A program made the translations under genes and the position numbers. From SUG2458 sp051872335 (GTDB taxonomy: Bacteria; Bacillota_I; Bacilli_A; RFN20; CAG-826), in the NCBI GenBank assembly GCA_051872335.1, contig JBJEDT010000002.1, positions 1 to 55,723 of the forward strand: 55,723 nt of DNA, written 5' to 3'. Positions 1-9,666 of the stretch are shown one piece after another (the stretch's first letter is position 1; every line of letters starts with the position of its first letter). The notes beneath the pieces were generated by a model. It ran no database searches and had not been told where the DNA came from. It saw only the letters and a list, made by a program, of their open reading frames with translations.

Positions 1-88
1 TTTAAATTCATCTTTTAGTGTTATCGAGGTTGAATTTACTTTTGCAATTAATAAATTTGATAAAGTTTTTACTAAATTTTTTAAATTA

Positions 89-117
89 TTGACTTTATAA
101 GGTGATTTTGATTTAAT
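89..117 (+). promoter_or_regulatory. Promoter of the T-box/leuS transcript
   Basis: A -35 box TTGACT (89-94, 5 of 6 matches) and a -10 box TTTAAT (112-117, 5 of 6) are separated by 17 bases. Transcription would start near 124, just before the T-box stem I. No other gene start lies nearby, so this is the natural promoter for leuS. Confidence 0.6.
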
Positions 118-123
118 ATTTTT

Positions 124-318
124 GATAAAAGTAGTAGTAATTACTTTTTAAAATTTAAGAGAGTTAGTGGTTGGTGTGAACTAATATTTTAAGGTAATGA
201 ACTCGACTTTATATAAATATCCGTTAATCCGCGTTAAAGATTTTAATGAGTGCACGAATTGTGAATTAAGGTGGTACCGCGCTTAAAAGGCGTCCTTATG
301 TTTTAAGGGCTTTTTTTA
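124..318 (+). promoter_or_regulatory. Leucine T-box riboswitch (tRNA-sensing leader)
   Basis: The leader carries the hallmark T-box sequence AAGGTGGTACCGCG (268-281), which pairs with the tRNA acceptor end. A typical stem I distal segment (AGAGAG... GGTTGGTG, about 159-177) precedes it. The specifier loop reads GAACTC (199-204), giving the codon CTC (Leu, 202-204), which matches the leuS gene downstream. The leader ends in a hairpin (CCTTA...TAAGG, about 294-309) followed by seven T residues (311-317), the terminator of the switch. By the known T-box mechanism, uncharged tRNA-Leu would stabilise the antiterminator and let transcription enter leuS. Confidence 0.93.
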
Positions 319-335
319 TTTAAGGAGGAAAAACT

Positions 336-2729
336 ATGGCCTACGATTATTATAAAATTGAAAGAAAATGGCAAAAATATTGGGAAGAAAACAATACTTA
401 TTATTGTGATGTTTATGACTTTTCTAAAAAACCATTTTATTCACTAGATATGTTCCCTTATCCATCAGGAGCAGGTCTACATGTTGGACATCCAGAAGGA
501 TATACTGCAAGTGATATAGTTTGTCGTAAAAAAAGAATGGAAGGATATAATGTTTTGCATCCAATGGGTTGGGATGCTTTTGGTCTTCCTGCAGAACAAT
601 ATGCTTTAAAAACTGGTAATCATCCTGGAGAATTTACAAAGCAAAATATTGCTACATTTAAAAAGCAAATTAAAATGTTAGGATTTTCGATTGACTGGTC
701 TAAAGAAATTTCAACAGCTGATCCTGAATATTATAAATGGACTCAATGGATTTTTAAAAACATGGTTGAAGATGGTTTAGCAAAACACGTTGATATGCCA
801 GTTAACTGGTGTGAAGAATTAGGAACTGTTTTGGCTAATGATGAAATTATTGATGGAAAATCTGAAAGAGGAGGATTCCCAGTTGTTAGAAAAAATATGA
901 AGCAATGGGTTATTGAAATTCCTCGTTATGCAGATAGATTACTTGAAGGTCTAGATAATTTAGCTTGGCCAGAATCAACTAAAGAAATTCAACGTAACTG
1001 GATAGGTAAATCTGTTGGAGCAAATATTACCTTTAAAGTTGTAGGCACTGAATATTCTTTTGAAGTTTTCACAACTCGTTGTGATACTTTATTTGGTGCT
1101 ACTTATGCTGTTTTAGCTCCAGAACACTCTCTTGTTGATTCAATTACTGCAAAAGAACAATTAGAAGAAGTTAAATGCTATAAAGAATTATGTGCTCGTA
1201 AATCTGATTTAGAGAGAACTGAATTAAACAAAGATAAATCAGGTGTATTTACCGGAGCATATGCAATTAATCCAGTAAATGGTAAAGAAATTCCTATTTG
1301 GATTGGTGATTATGTTTTAGTAAACTATGGAACTGGCGCAGTTATGGCTTGTCCTGCTCACGATCAACGTGACTATGAATTTGCTAAAAAATATAATTTA
1401 AACATTATTCCTGTCATAAAAGGTGGAGATATTTCAAAAGAAGCTTTTGAAGGAGATGGACCACATATTAATTCTTCGTTTATGGATGGTTTAAATATTG
1501 AAGAAGCAAAAAATAAAATGTTTGATTTCTTAGAAAATAATAAATGTGGTTCAAGAAAATCAAATTATAAATTACGTAACTGGATTTTTGCTCGTCAAAG
1601 ATATTGGGGAGAACCAATTCCTGTTGTACATTATGAAGACCATGATGAATTATTAGGTGATGATGAATTACCACTTGTTTTGCCTGAACTTGATCAATAT
1701 AAACCAAAAGTAAATGGACAAGCGCCTCTTGAAAACGCTACTGATTGGGTAAATTATAAAGGTGGTAAAAGAGAAACGACAACAATGCCAGGTAGTGCAG
1801 CATCTTCTTGGTATTTTATTAGATACTTAGATCCACATAATGATAAAGAAATGGCTGATAAGAAATTAATGGAACATTGGTTACCGGTTAATTTATATAT
1901 TGGTGGAGCTGAACACGCTGTTGGCCACCTACTATATTCTCGTTTCTATACCAAATATTTACATGATAAAGGTATTGTTCCTGTTGATGAACCTTTCCAA
2001 AAATTATTCCATCAAGGAATGATACTTGGTGAAAATGGTGAAAAGATGTCTAAATCAAAAGGAAATGTTGTAAATCCTGATGAAATTTGTGATCAATATG
2101 GTGCAGATGCATTAAGATTATATGAAATGTTTATGGGACCTCTTGAAGCTTCTTTACCTTGGTCAACAGGTGGCTTAGAAGGAGCAAAGCGTTTTTTAGA
2201 TCGCGTATATCGTATATTTAGTGATGAACAATTTATAAGTAAATTTACTAACAATAATGATGGTTCATTAGATTATGCTTATAATGCATGTGTAAAAAAA
2301 GTAAGCGAAGATTTTGAATCACTTGGATTTAATACAGCAATATCTGCAATGATGATTTTCATTAATGAAGTATATAAAGCAAACACACTTTATGTACCTT
2401 ACTTAGAAGGATTTATTAAAATGTTATTCTGTATATGTCCTCACCTTGGTGAAGAACTTTGGGAAATGTTAGGTCATAAAGATATTATTGACTTTGAACC
2501 ATGGCCAACATTTGATGAATCTAAGCTTGTTAAAAATGCTATTGAAATTGGTGTTCAAGTTAATGGTAAATTAAGAGGAACAATTGAAATCAATATTAAT
2601 GATTCTGAAGACAAAGTCAAAGAATCAGCTTTAAGTAATGAAAATGTTAAAAAGTTTATTGATGGACACGAAATTAAGAAAATAATTGTTGTTAAAAATA
2701 AAATTGTTAATATTGTTATCGCTATGTAA
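336..2729 (+). CDS. leuS: Leucine--tRNA ligase
   Basis: This 797-residue class I aminoacyl-tRNA synthetase charges tRNA-Leu with leucine in the cytosol. The HIGH-type motif HVGH lies at residues 49-52 after the PYPSGAGL segment, and the KMSKS motif lies near residues 570-574. Between them is the CP1 editing region (about 225-420), including the TTRCDTLFGATY segment typical of leucyl editing domains. The length fits bacterial LeuRS, slightly on the short side. The ATG is preceded by AAGGAGG (322-328). A Leu(CTC) T-box directly upstream and a strong terminator directly downstream indicate a single-gene transcript controlled by uncharged tRNA-Leu. Confidence 0.98.
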   Translation: MAYDYYKIERKWQKYWEENNTYYCDVYDFSKKPFYSLDMFPYPSGAGLHVGHPEGYTASDIVCRKKRMEGYNVLHPMGWDAFGLPAEQYALKTGNHPGEFTKQNIATFKKQIKMLGFSIDWSKEISTADPEYYKWTQWIFKNMVEDGLAKHVDMPVNWCEELGTVLANDEIIDGKSERGGFPVVRKNMKQWVIEIPRYADRLLEGLDNLAWPESTKEIQRNWIGKSVGANITFKVVGTEYSFEVFTTRCDTLFGATYAVLAPEHSLVDSITAKEQLEEVKCYKELCARKSDLERTELNKDKSGVFTGAYAINPVNGKEIPIWIGDYVLVNYGTGAVMACPAHDQRDYEFAKKYNLNIIPVIKGGDISKEAFEGDGPHINSSFMDGLNIEEAKNKMFDFLENNKCGSRKSNYKLRNWIFARQRYWGEPIPVVHYEDHDELLGDDELPLVLPELDQYKPKVNGQAPLENATDWVNYKGGKRETTTMPGSAASSWYFIRYLDPHNDKEMADKKLMEHWLPVNLYIGGAEHAVGHLLYSRFYTKYLHDKGIVPVDEPFQKLFHQGMILGENGEKMSKSKGNVVNPDEICDQYGADALRLYEMFMGPLEASLPWSTGGLEGAKRFLDRVYRIFSDEQFISKFTNNNDGSLDYAYNACVKKVSEDFESLGFNTAISAMMIFINEVYKANTLYVPYLEGFIKMLFCICPHLGEELWEMLGHKDIIDFEPWPTFDESKLVKNAIEIGVQVNGKLRGTIEININDSEDKVKESALSNENVKKFIDGHEIKKIIVVKNKIVNIVIAM

Positions 2730-2734
2730 AAATT

Positions 2735-2761
2735 AGTGCATCAAAAGATGCACTTTTTTTC
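2735..2761 (+). terminator. Intrinsic terminator after leuS
   Basis: Perfect 8-bp stem AGTGCATC/GATGCACT with an AAAA loop, followed by seven T residues. Confidence 0.92.
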
Positions 2762-2808
2762 TACAAAAAAAGATAATTAATTTTGTTTATATATAGTGGG
2801 GACTATTA

Positions 2809-3000
2809 ATGATTAATGTATGTTTATTTAATGAAGATAACATCGATGAATTACAAGACAAAATTAATTATTTTTTAAAATACCTAGATGATATAAATCT
2901 TATTGATATTAAATATCAAACTAATTTTTATATTGGACAAAATAACCAATATGTCTGCTCTTATAGTGCTTTAATTATTTATCGCATTATGGTAAAATAA
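2809..3000 (+). CDS. Small protein resembling sporulation protein Cse60
   Basis: A 63-residue cytosolic protein. Its pattern (a short beta start, an acidic ELQDKINYFLKYL helix, a central LIDIKYQ segment, and a C-terminal YSALIIYR) matches my memory of the Cse60 family (about 60 residues, sigma-E-dependent in Bacillus). The biochemical role of that family is not known to me. A weak Shine-Dalgarno (GGGGA) precedes the ATG. It lies 6 bases before the next gene's ribosome binding site, so the two may be cotranscribed. The family call rests on recalled motif similarity, and a profile search against PF10957 would settle it. Confidence 0.6.
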   Translation: MINVCLFNEDNIDELQDKINYFLKYLDDINLIDIKYQTNFYIGQNNQYVCSYSALIIYRIMVK

Positions 3001-3015
3001 CAAAAGGTGAAAAGT

Positions 3016-3501
3016 ATGAAGAAGTTTTGTTTATTACTAAGTTCATTATTACTTATATCGTGTGGAGGGGAATCTCAATATGATTATGAGTTATTCAAAG
3101 ATGTTACTAATTATATGGTTAGTTCAAGTTTTGTTTATCTAGATTATAATAATGAACTCTTTGATATAAAAGGTACGTATAAAGAGGAAAATGATAAGTA
3201 TTTAATTACTTTAGAACTTTATAATCCTGTCAATAATTATGAAGATATTAGACTAGTTGCAATGTCATATGAAATGAGTGATATTAATTCTAATGAATAT
3301 GCATGTATGGGATTTAAGAAAACTAATTTGATCAATTTTACATTGGAAGATAATGAAGAGAAAGAAAATAGAAATAAGTTATCTTTATATTGGTATAGTA
3401 GTCAAGAAGAATTACATTATGCCAAAATTTATTTTTCATTTTTAAAAGATGGCCACCGAAATGGTTATTATATAAGACAATCTTTAATTAAAGAAATCTA
3501 A
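3016..3501 (+). CDS. Putative lipoprotein of unknown function
   Basis: A 161-residue protein with a lipoprotein signal (MKKFCLLLSSLLLISCGG; lipobox LISC, with the Cys near residue 16). It should be lipid-anchored on the outer face of the membrane. The start chosen is the ATG at 3016, because the Shine-Dalgarno AAAGGTGA (3003-3010) is correctly spaced for it. A GTG at 3007 sits inside that site and is rejected. The mature part is rich in Tyr, Asn and acidic residues, and I recognise no domain. It ends 15 bases before tex, probably in the same transcript. Confidence 0.75.
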   Translation: MKKFCLLLSSLLLISCGGESQYDYELFKDVTNYMVSSSFVYLDYNNELFDIKGTYKEENDKYLITLELYNPVNNYEDIRLVAMSYEMSDINSNEYACMGFKKTNLINFTLEDNEEKENRNKLSLYWYSSQEELHYAKIYFSFLKDGHRNGYYIRQSLIKEI

Positions 3502-3516
3502 TAGGAGTTATTTAAT

Positions 3517-5670
3517 ATGGAAATTTCAAAAATCATTGCTGAAGAATTATCAATTAAAGAAGAACAAGTTAATGCTGTTATTACTTTAATTGATGAAGGA
3601 AATACGATTCCTTTTATTGCACGTTATCGTAAAGAAGTTCATGGCTCTTTAGATGATGAAACTTTAAGAAAATTAGATACTCGTTTGCAATACTTAAGAA
3701 ATATGGAAGAACGTATGCAAACTATTCTTAAATCCATTGAAGAACAAGGTTTATTAACTGATGAACTTAAGAATAGTGTTTTAAATGCTAAAACTATGAC
3801 TGAACTAGAAGATATATATCGTCCTTTCAAACCAAAAAAGAAAACAAAAGCTGGTATTGCTAAAGAAAAAGGATTACAACCTTTAGCAGATTATATCTTA
3901 GCTCAAAAAGAAGATAAACCTTTAATGGAATATGCAGCAACTTTTATTAGTGAAGAAAAGAAAGTAGCTACAACTGAAGAAGCTATTGAAGGTGCCTTAG
4001 ATATTATTTCAGATGCTATTTCAGATGAAGTTAAATATCGTAATTTTGCACGTAAAATCTTTAAACAATTTGGTAAAGTTGTTACAAAAGAAAATATCCG
4101 TGATGAAAAGGGTATTTTTGATATGTACAAAGATTATAGCGAAGGCCTTGCAACAATTGCTAATCACCGTATTTTAGCAATTAATAGAGGTGAAAAATTA
4201 AAAGCTTTAAAAGTAACTTATGAGTTACCTGATGATGAGATTATTAACTACATTAAAAAGAATGTTATTAAATTAAATTCTCCTTTTGAGTCTTTATTAT
4301 GTAATGCCATCGATGATAGTTATAAACGTTTAATTCTTCCATCTATCGAAACAGAAATTTGTAATGAATTAACTGAAAGAGCAGAGGATGCTTCAATATT
4401 AGTCTTTAAAGCTAATTTGCATCAACTCTTACTTGTTGCTCCTATTAAAAATAAGGTTGTTTTAGGTTTTGACCCAGGTTATGCTCATGGTTGTAAAATC
4501 GCTGTTGTTGATCCTTATGGCAAGGTTTTAGATACAAATGTTGTTTATCCAACTCCACCACGTAATCAAATTGATCGAGCAAAAGAAATTGTTAGCTTTT
4601 TAATTAAAAAACATAAAGTTAACTTAATTGCTATTGGTAATGGTACAGCTAGTAGAGAATCACAAGCTTTTATTGCTTCTTTAATTGAAGAATTACCTGA
4701 ACCATATAAGAGTGAATGTAAATTTACAGTAGTTTCAGAAGCTGGGGCTTCTGTTTATAGTGCAACTAAATTAGCTGCTAAAGAATTTCCTGATTATGAT
4801 GTTAACTTAAGAAGTGCTGTTTCAATTGCACGTCGTATCCAAGATCCTTTAGCTGAACTTGTAAAAATACCACCAGAAGCAATTGGTGTTGGTCAATATC
4901 AACATGATATGAATCAAAAGAAATTGAATACTGTTTTAGGTGGTGTTGTTGAGGATTGTGTTAATATGGTGGGTGTTGACGTTAACTCAGCTTCTCCATC
5001 TTTACTAGAATATGTTTCTGGTATAAGTTCATCTATTGCTGAAAATATTGTCAAATATAGAGAAGATAATGGCCCTTTCAAAACTCGTTCAGATTTATTA
5101 AATGTTAATAAATTAGGTCCTAAAGCATATGAGCAATGTGCAGGTTTCTTGAGAATCACTGATGGAGATGCTTTAGAAAACACAGGTGTTCACCCTGAAA
5201 GTTATGATGTTACAAAGCAACTATTAAAAGAACTCGGACTAACAACTAAAGACTTAAATAGTGATAAGTGTGTAACTTTATTAAACGGCATTGAGAATAC
5301 AAGTGAACTTGCTAAAAAATTAGGTGTAGGTGAACCAACTTTAGTTGATATCATTGAAGAACTTAAAAAACCAGGTCGTGACCCTCGTGATGAAGCACAA
5401 TCTGCATCTTTAAGACAAGATGTTTTAGAAATAAAAGATTTAAAAGAGGGAATGATACTTGAGGGTACTGTACGAAACATTATGGATTTTGGAGTATTTG
5501 TTGATATTGGTGTTCATCATGATGGATTTATTCATATTTCTAAATTATCTAATAAATTCGTAAAGCATCCTCTAGATATTGTAAAACTTAATGATATTGT
5601 AAAAGTTAAAGTAATTGGTGTAGACGTTGAAAAAGAACGTATTTCATTATCTTTAAAAGATGTTGAATAA
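3517..5670 (+). CDS. tex: Tex-family RNA-binding transcription accessory protein
   Basis: This 717-residue protein has the full Tex architecture: an N-terminal helical Tex region (about 1-190), a YqgF/RNase H-like core beginning VVLGFDPGYAHGCK (about 312), helix-hairpin-helix segments (about 495-545, with LLEYVSGISSSIAENIVKYR), and a C-terminal S1 domain (about 645-717, GTVRNIMDFGVFVDIG). Tex proteins bind nucleic acids and resemble eukaryotic Spt6. The exact role in Firmicutes is unclear. The start follows TAGGAG (3502-3507). Two lipoprotein genes flank it with short gaps, suggesting one operon. Confidence 0.96.
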   Translation: MEISKIIAEELSIKEEQVNAVITLIDEGNTIPFIARYRKEVHGSLDDETLRKLDTRLQYLRNMEERMQTILKSIEEQGLLTDELKNSVLNAKTMTELEDIYRPFKPKKKTKAGIAKEKGLQPLADYILAQKEDKPLMEYAATFISEEKKVATTEEAIEGALDIISDAISDEVKYRNFARKIFKQFGKVVTKENIRDEKGIFDMYKDYSEGLATIANHRILAINRGEKLKALKVTYELPDDEIINYIKKNVIKLNSPFESLLCNAIDDSYKRLILPSIETEICNELTERAEDASILVFKANLHQLLLVAPIKNKVVLGFDPGYAHGCKIAVVDPYGKVLDTNVVYPTPPRNQIDRAKEIVSFLIKKHKVNLIAIGNGTASRESQAFIASLIEELPEPYKSECKFTVVSEAGASVYSATKLAAKEFPDYDVNLRSAVSIARRIQDPLAELVKIPPEAIGVGQYQHDMNQKKLNTVLGGVVEDCVNMVGVDVNSASPSLLEYVSGISSSIAENIVKYREDNGPFKTRSDLLNVNKLGPKAYEQCAGFLRITDGDALENTGVHPESYDVTKQLLKELGLTTKDLNSDKCVTLLNGIENTSELAKKLGVGEPTLVDIIEELKKPGRDPRDEAQSASLRQDVLEIKDLKEGMILEGTVRNIMDFGVFVDIGVHHDGFIHISKLSNKFVKHPLDIVKLNDIVKVKVIGVDVEKERISLSLKDVE

Positions 5671-5705
5671 ATACTTTATCTTATTTAATGAAAGAGGTGA
5701 AATAA

Positions 5706-6614
5706 GTGAAGAAAAAATTATGTACAATTGGGCTTGCTTCCTTAGTTTTGTTTTCTCAGACTGGCTGTTCAATTAAAGAACAAAATACAATGAAAGATAG
5801 CATCTTTGCTTTAGAAGGCGATTCTAATTATGGAATAATTACTAAATATACATATACATGTGGTACATATCGTTACGATTTTGAATTGTCTTTAGTAAGT
5901 CAACTTAAAGAAAAAGGTGTACCAGTAAATGATATGGTTGAAAGGAATATTTCTTATAAATATGGATTGAATAGAAGAATGTATTATACTCTTCAATATA
6001 ATGAAACAAGTTATGTTGTCGGATATTATGATTTAGCTACCGATGGTGATATTGTTTATCATTATGTAAATGAACCTGCTTATGATATTTATGTTTATCA
6101 AGTAAATGAAGATTATGCTGTATATATTGCTTATGAAGGAGTAATAGATGAAAGTACCGAATTTTATATTTTAAATAGAAGTACTGGAGATTTTTTCACA
6201 GATAGCGATTATGAAAAATATCTTGATGAAAATAATGTTAATCGAGATTTAGGAAGTTATTTTGAATATACTGAAAATGGTATTAAATATAATCTTATTA
6301 CTAATAAAAAGGGTGCTCATATTACTTCTGAATCTGGTGATTTTAAATTAACTATTGATTATGAGTATATTTTAGAAAGAAGTGAAGAACTTCAAGTAAT
6401 TGATAGTATTGTCGGTAAAAAGAAGAAAAAAATAACATACAATTTTTATTCTACTAATAATGAATTATTTATTTATATTCAATCTAAGAATAGTATTTTT
6501 GGTAGAGGTTGGTTATGCCCAGTATATTTTAAATATAATATCGAGCATGATAAATTTTCATATATTGGAGCAACTGACTTTTATACATTTTCTTTTATTG
6601 AAAAATATGTTTAG
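5706..6614 (+). CDS. Putative lipoprotein of unknown function
   Basis: A 302-residue protein starting at GTG (5706) behind AAAGAGGTGA. It has a lipoprotein signal with lipobox SQTGC (Cys near residue 20), so it should be anchored outside the cell. The mature region is rich in Tyr, Asp and Asn, looks beta-rich, and shows no motif I recognise. It is not obviously homologous to the 161-residue lipoprotein on the other side of tex. A strong terminator follows, closing the transcript. Confidence 0.75.
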   Translation: MKKKLCTIGLASLVLFSQTGCSIKEQNTMKDSIFALEGDSNYGIITKYTYTCGTYRYDFELSLVSQLKEKGVPVNDMVERNISYKYGLNRRMYYTLQYNETSYVVGYYDLATDGDIVYHYVNEPAYDIYVYQVNEDYAVYIAYEGVIDESTEFYILNRSTGDFFTDSDYEKYLDENNVNRDLGSYFEYTENGIKYNLITNKKGAHITSESGDFKLTIDYEYILERSEELQVIDSIVGKKKKKITYNFYSTNNELFIYIQSKNSIFGRGWLCPVYFKYNIEHDKFSYIGATDFYTFSFIEKYV

Positions 6615-6620
6615 TTTCAT

Positions 6621-6655
6621 AAGTGTTACATTAAAATGTAGCACTTTTATTTTTA
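6621..6655 (+). terminator. Intrinsic terminator after the lipoprotein gene
   Basis: An 11-bp stem (AAGTGTTACAT with ATGTAGCACTT, one G-T pair) around a short AT loop, followed by a T-rich stretch. Confidence 0.85.
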
Positions 6656-6685
6656 TATAATTTAGACAACTATATGTTATTTTAT

Positions 6686-6714
6686 TTGTAATTACATTAA
6701 AAAAAGCATAAAAT
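6686..6714 (+). promoter_or_regulatory. Probable promoter of coaX
   Basis: -35 TTGTAA (6686-6691, 4 of 6) and -10 TAAAAT (6709-6714, 5 of 6) with a 17-base spacer, lying between the upstream terminator and coaX. Confidence 0.5.
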
Positions 6715-6762
6715 AAAAACGCACGATAGTTATATTTAGGTAACATCGTAGCAGGAGGTTTT

Positions 6763-7530
6763 ATGGTTATTACTATTGATATGGGAAATACCAATATCTT
6801 TCTTGGTATTTACGAAGATGGAACACTTGTCCATACTTTTAGAACTCTAACTGATCGTAGTAAGAGTTATGATGAATATCTCCAGTTATTTAAAGATTTC
6901 ATCAAATCGAAAGAACTTAATAACCACTTTGAAGGTGCTATACTTTCATCAGTTGTCCCTTCATTAACAGTGGTAGTATCTAAGGCCATAAGAGATGCTT
7001 TTATAACTGAAGTTAAAATTGTTGGCCCTGGAATGAAAACGGGATTACAAGTGAAAACTAATAATCCTTGTGAAGTTGGAACAGATTTAATTTCTGTTTC
7101 AGTAGGAGCTTTAGCTAAATATGGGAAACCATGTTTAATAGCAGATTTAGGAACAGCTTCGAAAATATTGCTCGTCGATAAAAGTGGATGTTTTAGTGGA
7201 GCAGTTGTTATGCCAGGAATTATGATTTCGGCAAAAGCTTTGGCAAGTAATGCTGCTCAACTTAGTGAAACATCTTTAGAAGTTCCTCCAACTGTATTAG
7301 GTCGTAATACTGTTGATGCTATGAACTCTGGATCAATTTATGGAACAGTTGCACAAATTAAAGGTTTGTGTGAAATGATAGAAAAAGAAATTGGATATAG
7401 TTGTCAAAAAATTTTAACAGGTGGTTATGCTCCACTTATTAAAACTTTTTTAGGTGACTTTCAATATGATAGAAATCTAATTTTAGATGGATTATATAAA
7501 TTATACGAAAAAAACAGAAAGGAAAAATAA
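6763..7530 (+). CDS. coaX: Type III pantothenate kinase
   Basis: A 255-residue cytosolic enzyme for the first step of coenzyme A synthesis, pantothenate to 4'-phosphopantothenate with ATP. Visible features are the N-terminal phosphate-binding DMGNTNI segment (about residues 5-11), the central DLGTASKI motif (about 129-136; DLGTA is the family hallmark) and a PGIMIS segment. Length is typical for CoaX. The start has GCAGGAGG just upstream. The next gene, a small membrane transporter of the ECF S-component type, suggests coupled uptake and phosphorylation of pantothenate. Confidence 0.95.
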   Translation: MVITIDMGNTNIFLGIYEDGTLVHTFRTLTDRSKSYDEYLQLFKDFIKSKELNNHFEGAILSSVVPSLTVVVSKAIRDAFITEVKIVGPGMKTGLQVKTNNPCEVGTDLISVSVGALAKYGKPCLIADLGTASKILLVDKSGCFSGAVVMPGIMISAKALASNAAQLSETSLEVPPTVLGRNTVDAMNSGSIYGTVAQIKGLCEMIEKEIGYSCQKILTGGYAPLIKTFLGDFQYDRNLILDGLYKLYEKNRKEK

Positions 7531-7561
7531 TTTATTTTAAATAAATTTAATAATTAATAAT

Positions 7562-8209
7562 ATGAAAAATAGTAAAAGAATTAGACAAATTACAGGCATA
7601 GCTTTACTATCTGCTTTAGCTATTGCATTACAATTTTTATCAAATTACATTGCTTCAGTCGGAATTGCAAGTATAACTCTTGCTTTAATTCCAATTGTTG
7701 TTGCTGCTTGTGTATATGGACCTTATGCTGGTTTATTAGTTGGTGTATTAGTTGGTGCATCTGTTTTACCAGGTGCAAGTTTCTTTTTAAGTTTTAGTCC
7801 AGTTGCTACTGTCTTTGTATGTTTATTAAAAACTGGTTTAGCTGGTTTATTAGCAGGATTCATTTATAAATGGTTATGTAAGAAAAATTCATTATTAGCT
7901 GTTATTTTAGCTTCTATTTCAGTTCCACTTGTAAATACAGGTCTTTATTTAATAGCTGTTTATATTTTCTATATTCCAGCTTTTGAAGCTGTTCTTGAAG
8001 AAGGAACCAATGTCTATACATATGTTCTTGTAGCAACTTTATCCTTCAATTTCTTATTAGAATTCTTATTAAATTCTTGTTTATCTCCAGTTATTCATCG
8101 CTTAATTTTATTATTAAATAAGAAATATGATATTGGAATGGTAAGTTATAATAAAAAAGATAATGAAGTTGTTGAAGAAAATATTAATGAAAATAATACA
8201 ATAGAGTAA
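7562..8209 (+). CDS. ECF transporter S-component, probably for pantothenate
   Basis: A 215-residue protein with about six hydrophobic segments, a basic N-terminus and an acidic C-terminal tail. Its opening (ITGIALLSALAIALQFL) is typical of ECF substrate-binding subunits that work with a shared energising module. That module is not in this window. Position right after coaX suggests the pantothenate transporter PanT, which is inference from context. The first possible ATG (7562) has no Shine-Dalgarno. An in-frame stop lies 24 bases upstream, so no longer ATG form exists. Confidence 0.78.
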   Translation: MKNSKRIRQITGIALLSALAIALQFLSNYIASVGIASITLALIPIVVAACVYGPYAGLLVGVLVGASVLPGASFFLSFSPVATVFVCLLKTGLAGLLAGFIYKWLCKKNSLLAVILASISVPLVNTGLYLIAVYIFYIPAFEAVLEEGTNVYTYVLVATLSFNFLLEFLLNSCLSPVIHRLILLLNKKYDIGMVSYNKKDNEVVEENINENNTIE

Positions 8210-8214
8210 AAATG

Positions 8215-8264
8215 AGTGCACATATATGAATATTATTCATATATGATGCACTTATTCTTTTTTA
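8215..8264 (+). terminator. Intrinsic terminator after the ECF transporter gene
   Basis: A long hairpin: CATATATGAA pairs perfectly with TTCATATATG, extended by AGTGCA/TGCACT with one bulged A. A T-rich run follows. Confidence 0.88.
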
Positions 8265-8277
8265 ATAAGATTATTAG

Positions 8278-8286
8278 TGGTATAAT
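8278..8286 (+). promoter_or_regulatory. Extended -10 promoter of pepV
   Basis: TGGTATAAT (8278-8286) is a perfect -10 box with an upstream TGN extension. The -35 region is only a T-run. It is 28 bases upstream of the pepV start, after a terminator. Confidence 0.55.
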
Positions 8287-8314
8287 ATAATGTTGATTAA
8301 AGGAGGAAAATTTT

Positions 8315-9666
8315 ATGGATTACAATCAAATTGTAAAAGAATATTATGATGAGGCTATTTCAAAATTAAAGGAATGGATTCAAATAGATTCTGTTTACGA
8401 TCAACAAACAGTAACTGTAGAACATCCTTTTGGTGAAGGAGTGCATCAAGCACTTGAATTTATTGCATCATTAGCTGAAAAGAAAGGTTTTGAAGTTGAT
8501 AGATGTGATGGTTATTGTACTGAAATTGCTTATGGTACCGGCCCAAAATTAATCGGTATTTTTGCACACGCTGATGTCGTTCCTGTTTCAGGAGAATGGA
8601 AATATGCACCTTTTGGTGGTGAAATTGTAGATGATACAATGTATGGAAGAGGAACTAGTGATGATAAAGGCCCTGCAATGGCTGCATTTTATGCTTTATG
8701 TGCTTTAAAAGATGCAGGTTTGATTAGAGGTTATCGTGTTACCTTAGTAATTGGAGGTAACGAAGAAAGTGGTTCAGCATGTTTAGAACACTACTATAAT
8801 GTAATGTTAAAAAAGTATCCTGATTATGGATTTACTCCAGATGGGGAATTTCCTTTAATTTATGGTGAAAAAGGTATTGTAAATTATAAGGTTACAGGAG
8901 TTAGTGATCTATATCCAATTTTAAGATTTCATGGAGGAGTTGTTGCTAATTCAGTTATCGATAAAGCAGAAGCAATTCTAGTCAGAGATGATAGTATTGA
9001 AGAGGATTTAGCAAAGACTAATTACGATTATATGGTTGAACATGATGAAACTAATACATTTGTTAAGTTCTTTGGTAAAGCTGCTCATGGTTCAACACCT
9101 CAACTAGGTGTTAATGCTGGTATTCAATTATTAGATTTCTTAGGACAAAAATATGATTTTGAAGAATTAAAACAATTAGCATATGCTTATGCTGATCCAA
9201 GTGGTAAAAATATTGATGAAAAATATTCTTCTAAAGAACTTCATGAGACAACATATAATGTTGGGTTAATTAATTATGACAATATGAAATTTGAAATGGT
9301 AGTAAACTTTAGATATCCTGAAAATGTTCAAGTTCATCCATTAATTACTAGAATTGATAGTAAAACACCATTTAAATCAGAAATAATCGGAGAACCTTCT
9401 GCACCATTATTATTTGATCCTGAATGCAAGATGGTAAAAGCACTTGAAGAAGTTTACATTAAAGATACTGGTGATACTGTCAATAAGAAAATGACTATTG
9501 GTGGTGGTACATATGCTAAAGAAACAAAGAATACTATTGCTTTTGGTTCTGCATTTCCAGGAGTAGATTGTAGAATTCACAATAGTGATGAATTTATTTT
9601 ATTAGAACATTTTAGAAAGAGTATGGCTATTTACGCTCATGCGATAATGGCACTTGGTATAGAAAT

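Noticed and set aside
2..100. Open frame of 32 residues reaching the window's left edge
   Set aside because: It could be the tail of a gene, but it is short, low in complexity, and overlaps the -35 box of the T-box promoter. Not enough support to annotate.
1480..1707. Reverse-strand open frame inside leuS
   Set aside because: It lies fully within a certain gene and has no ribosome binding site. Typical antisense shadow in AT-rich DNA.
6558..6794. Reverse-strand frame covering the lipoprotein terminator and the coaX start
   Set aside because: It crosses a strong terminator, a plausible promoter and the coaX start; no recognisable protein features.
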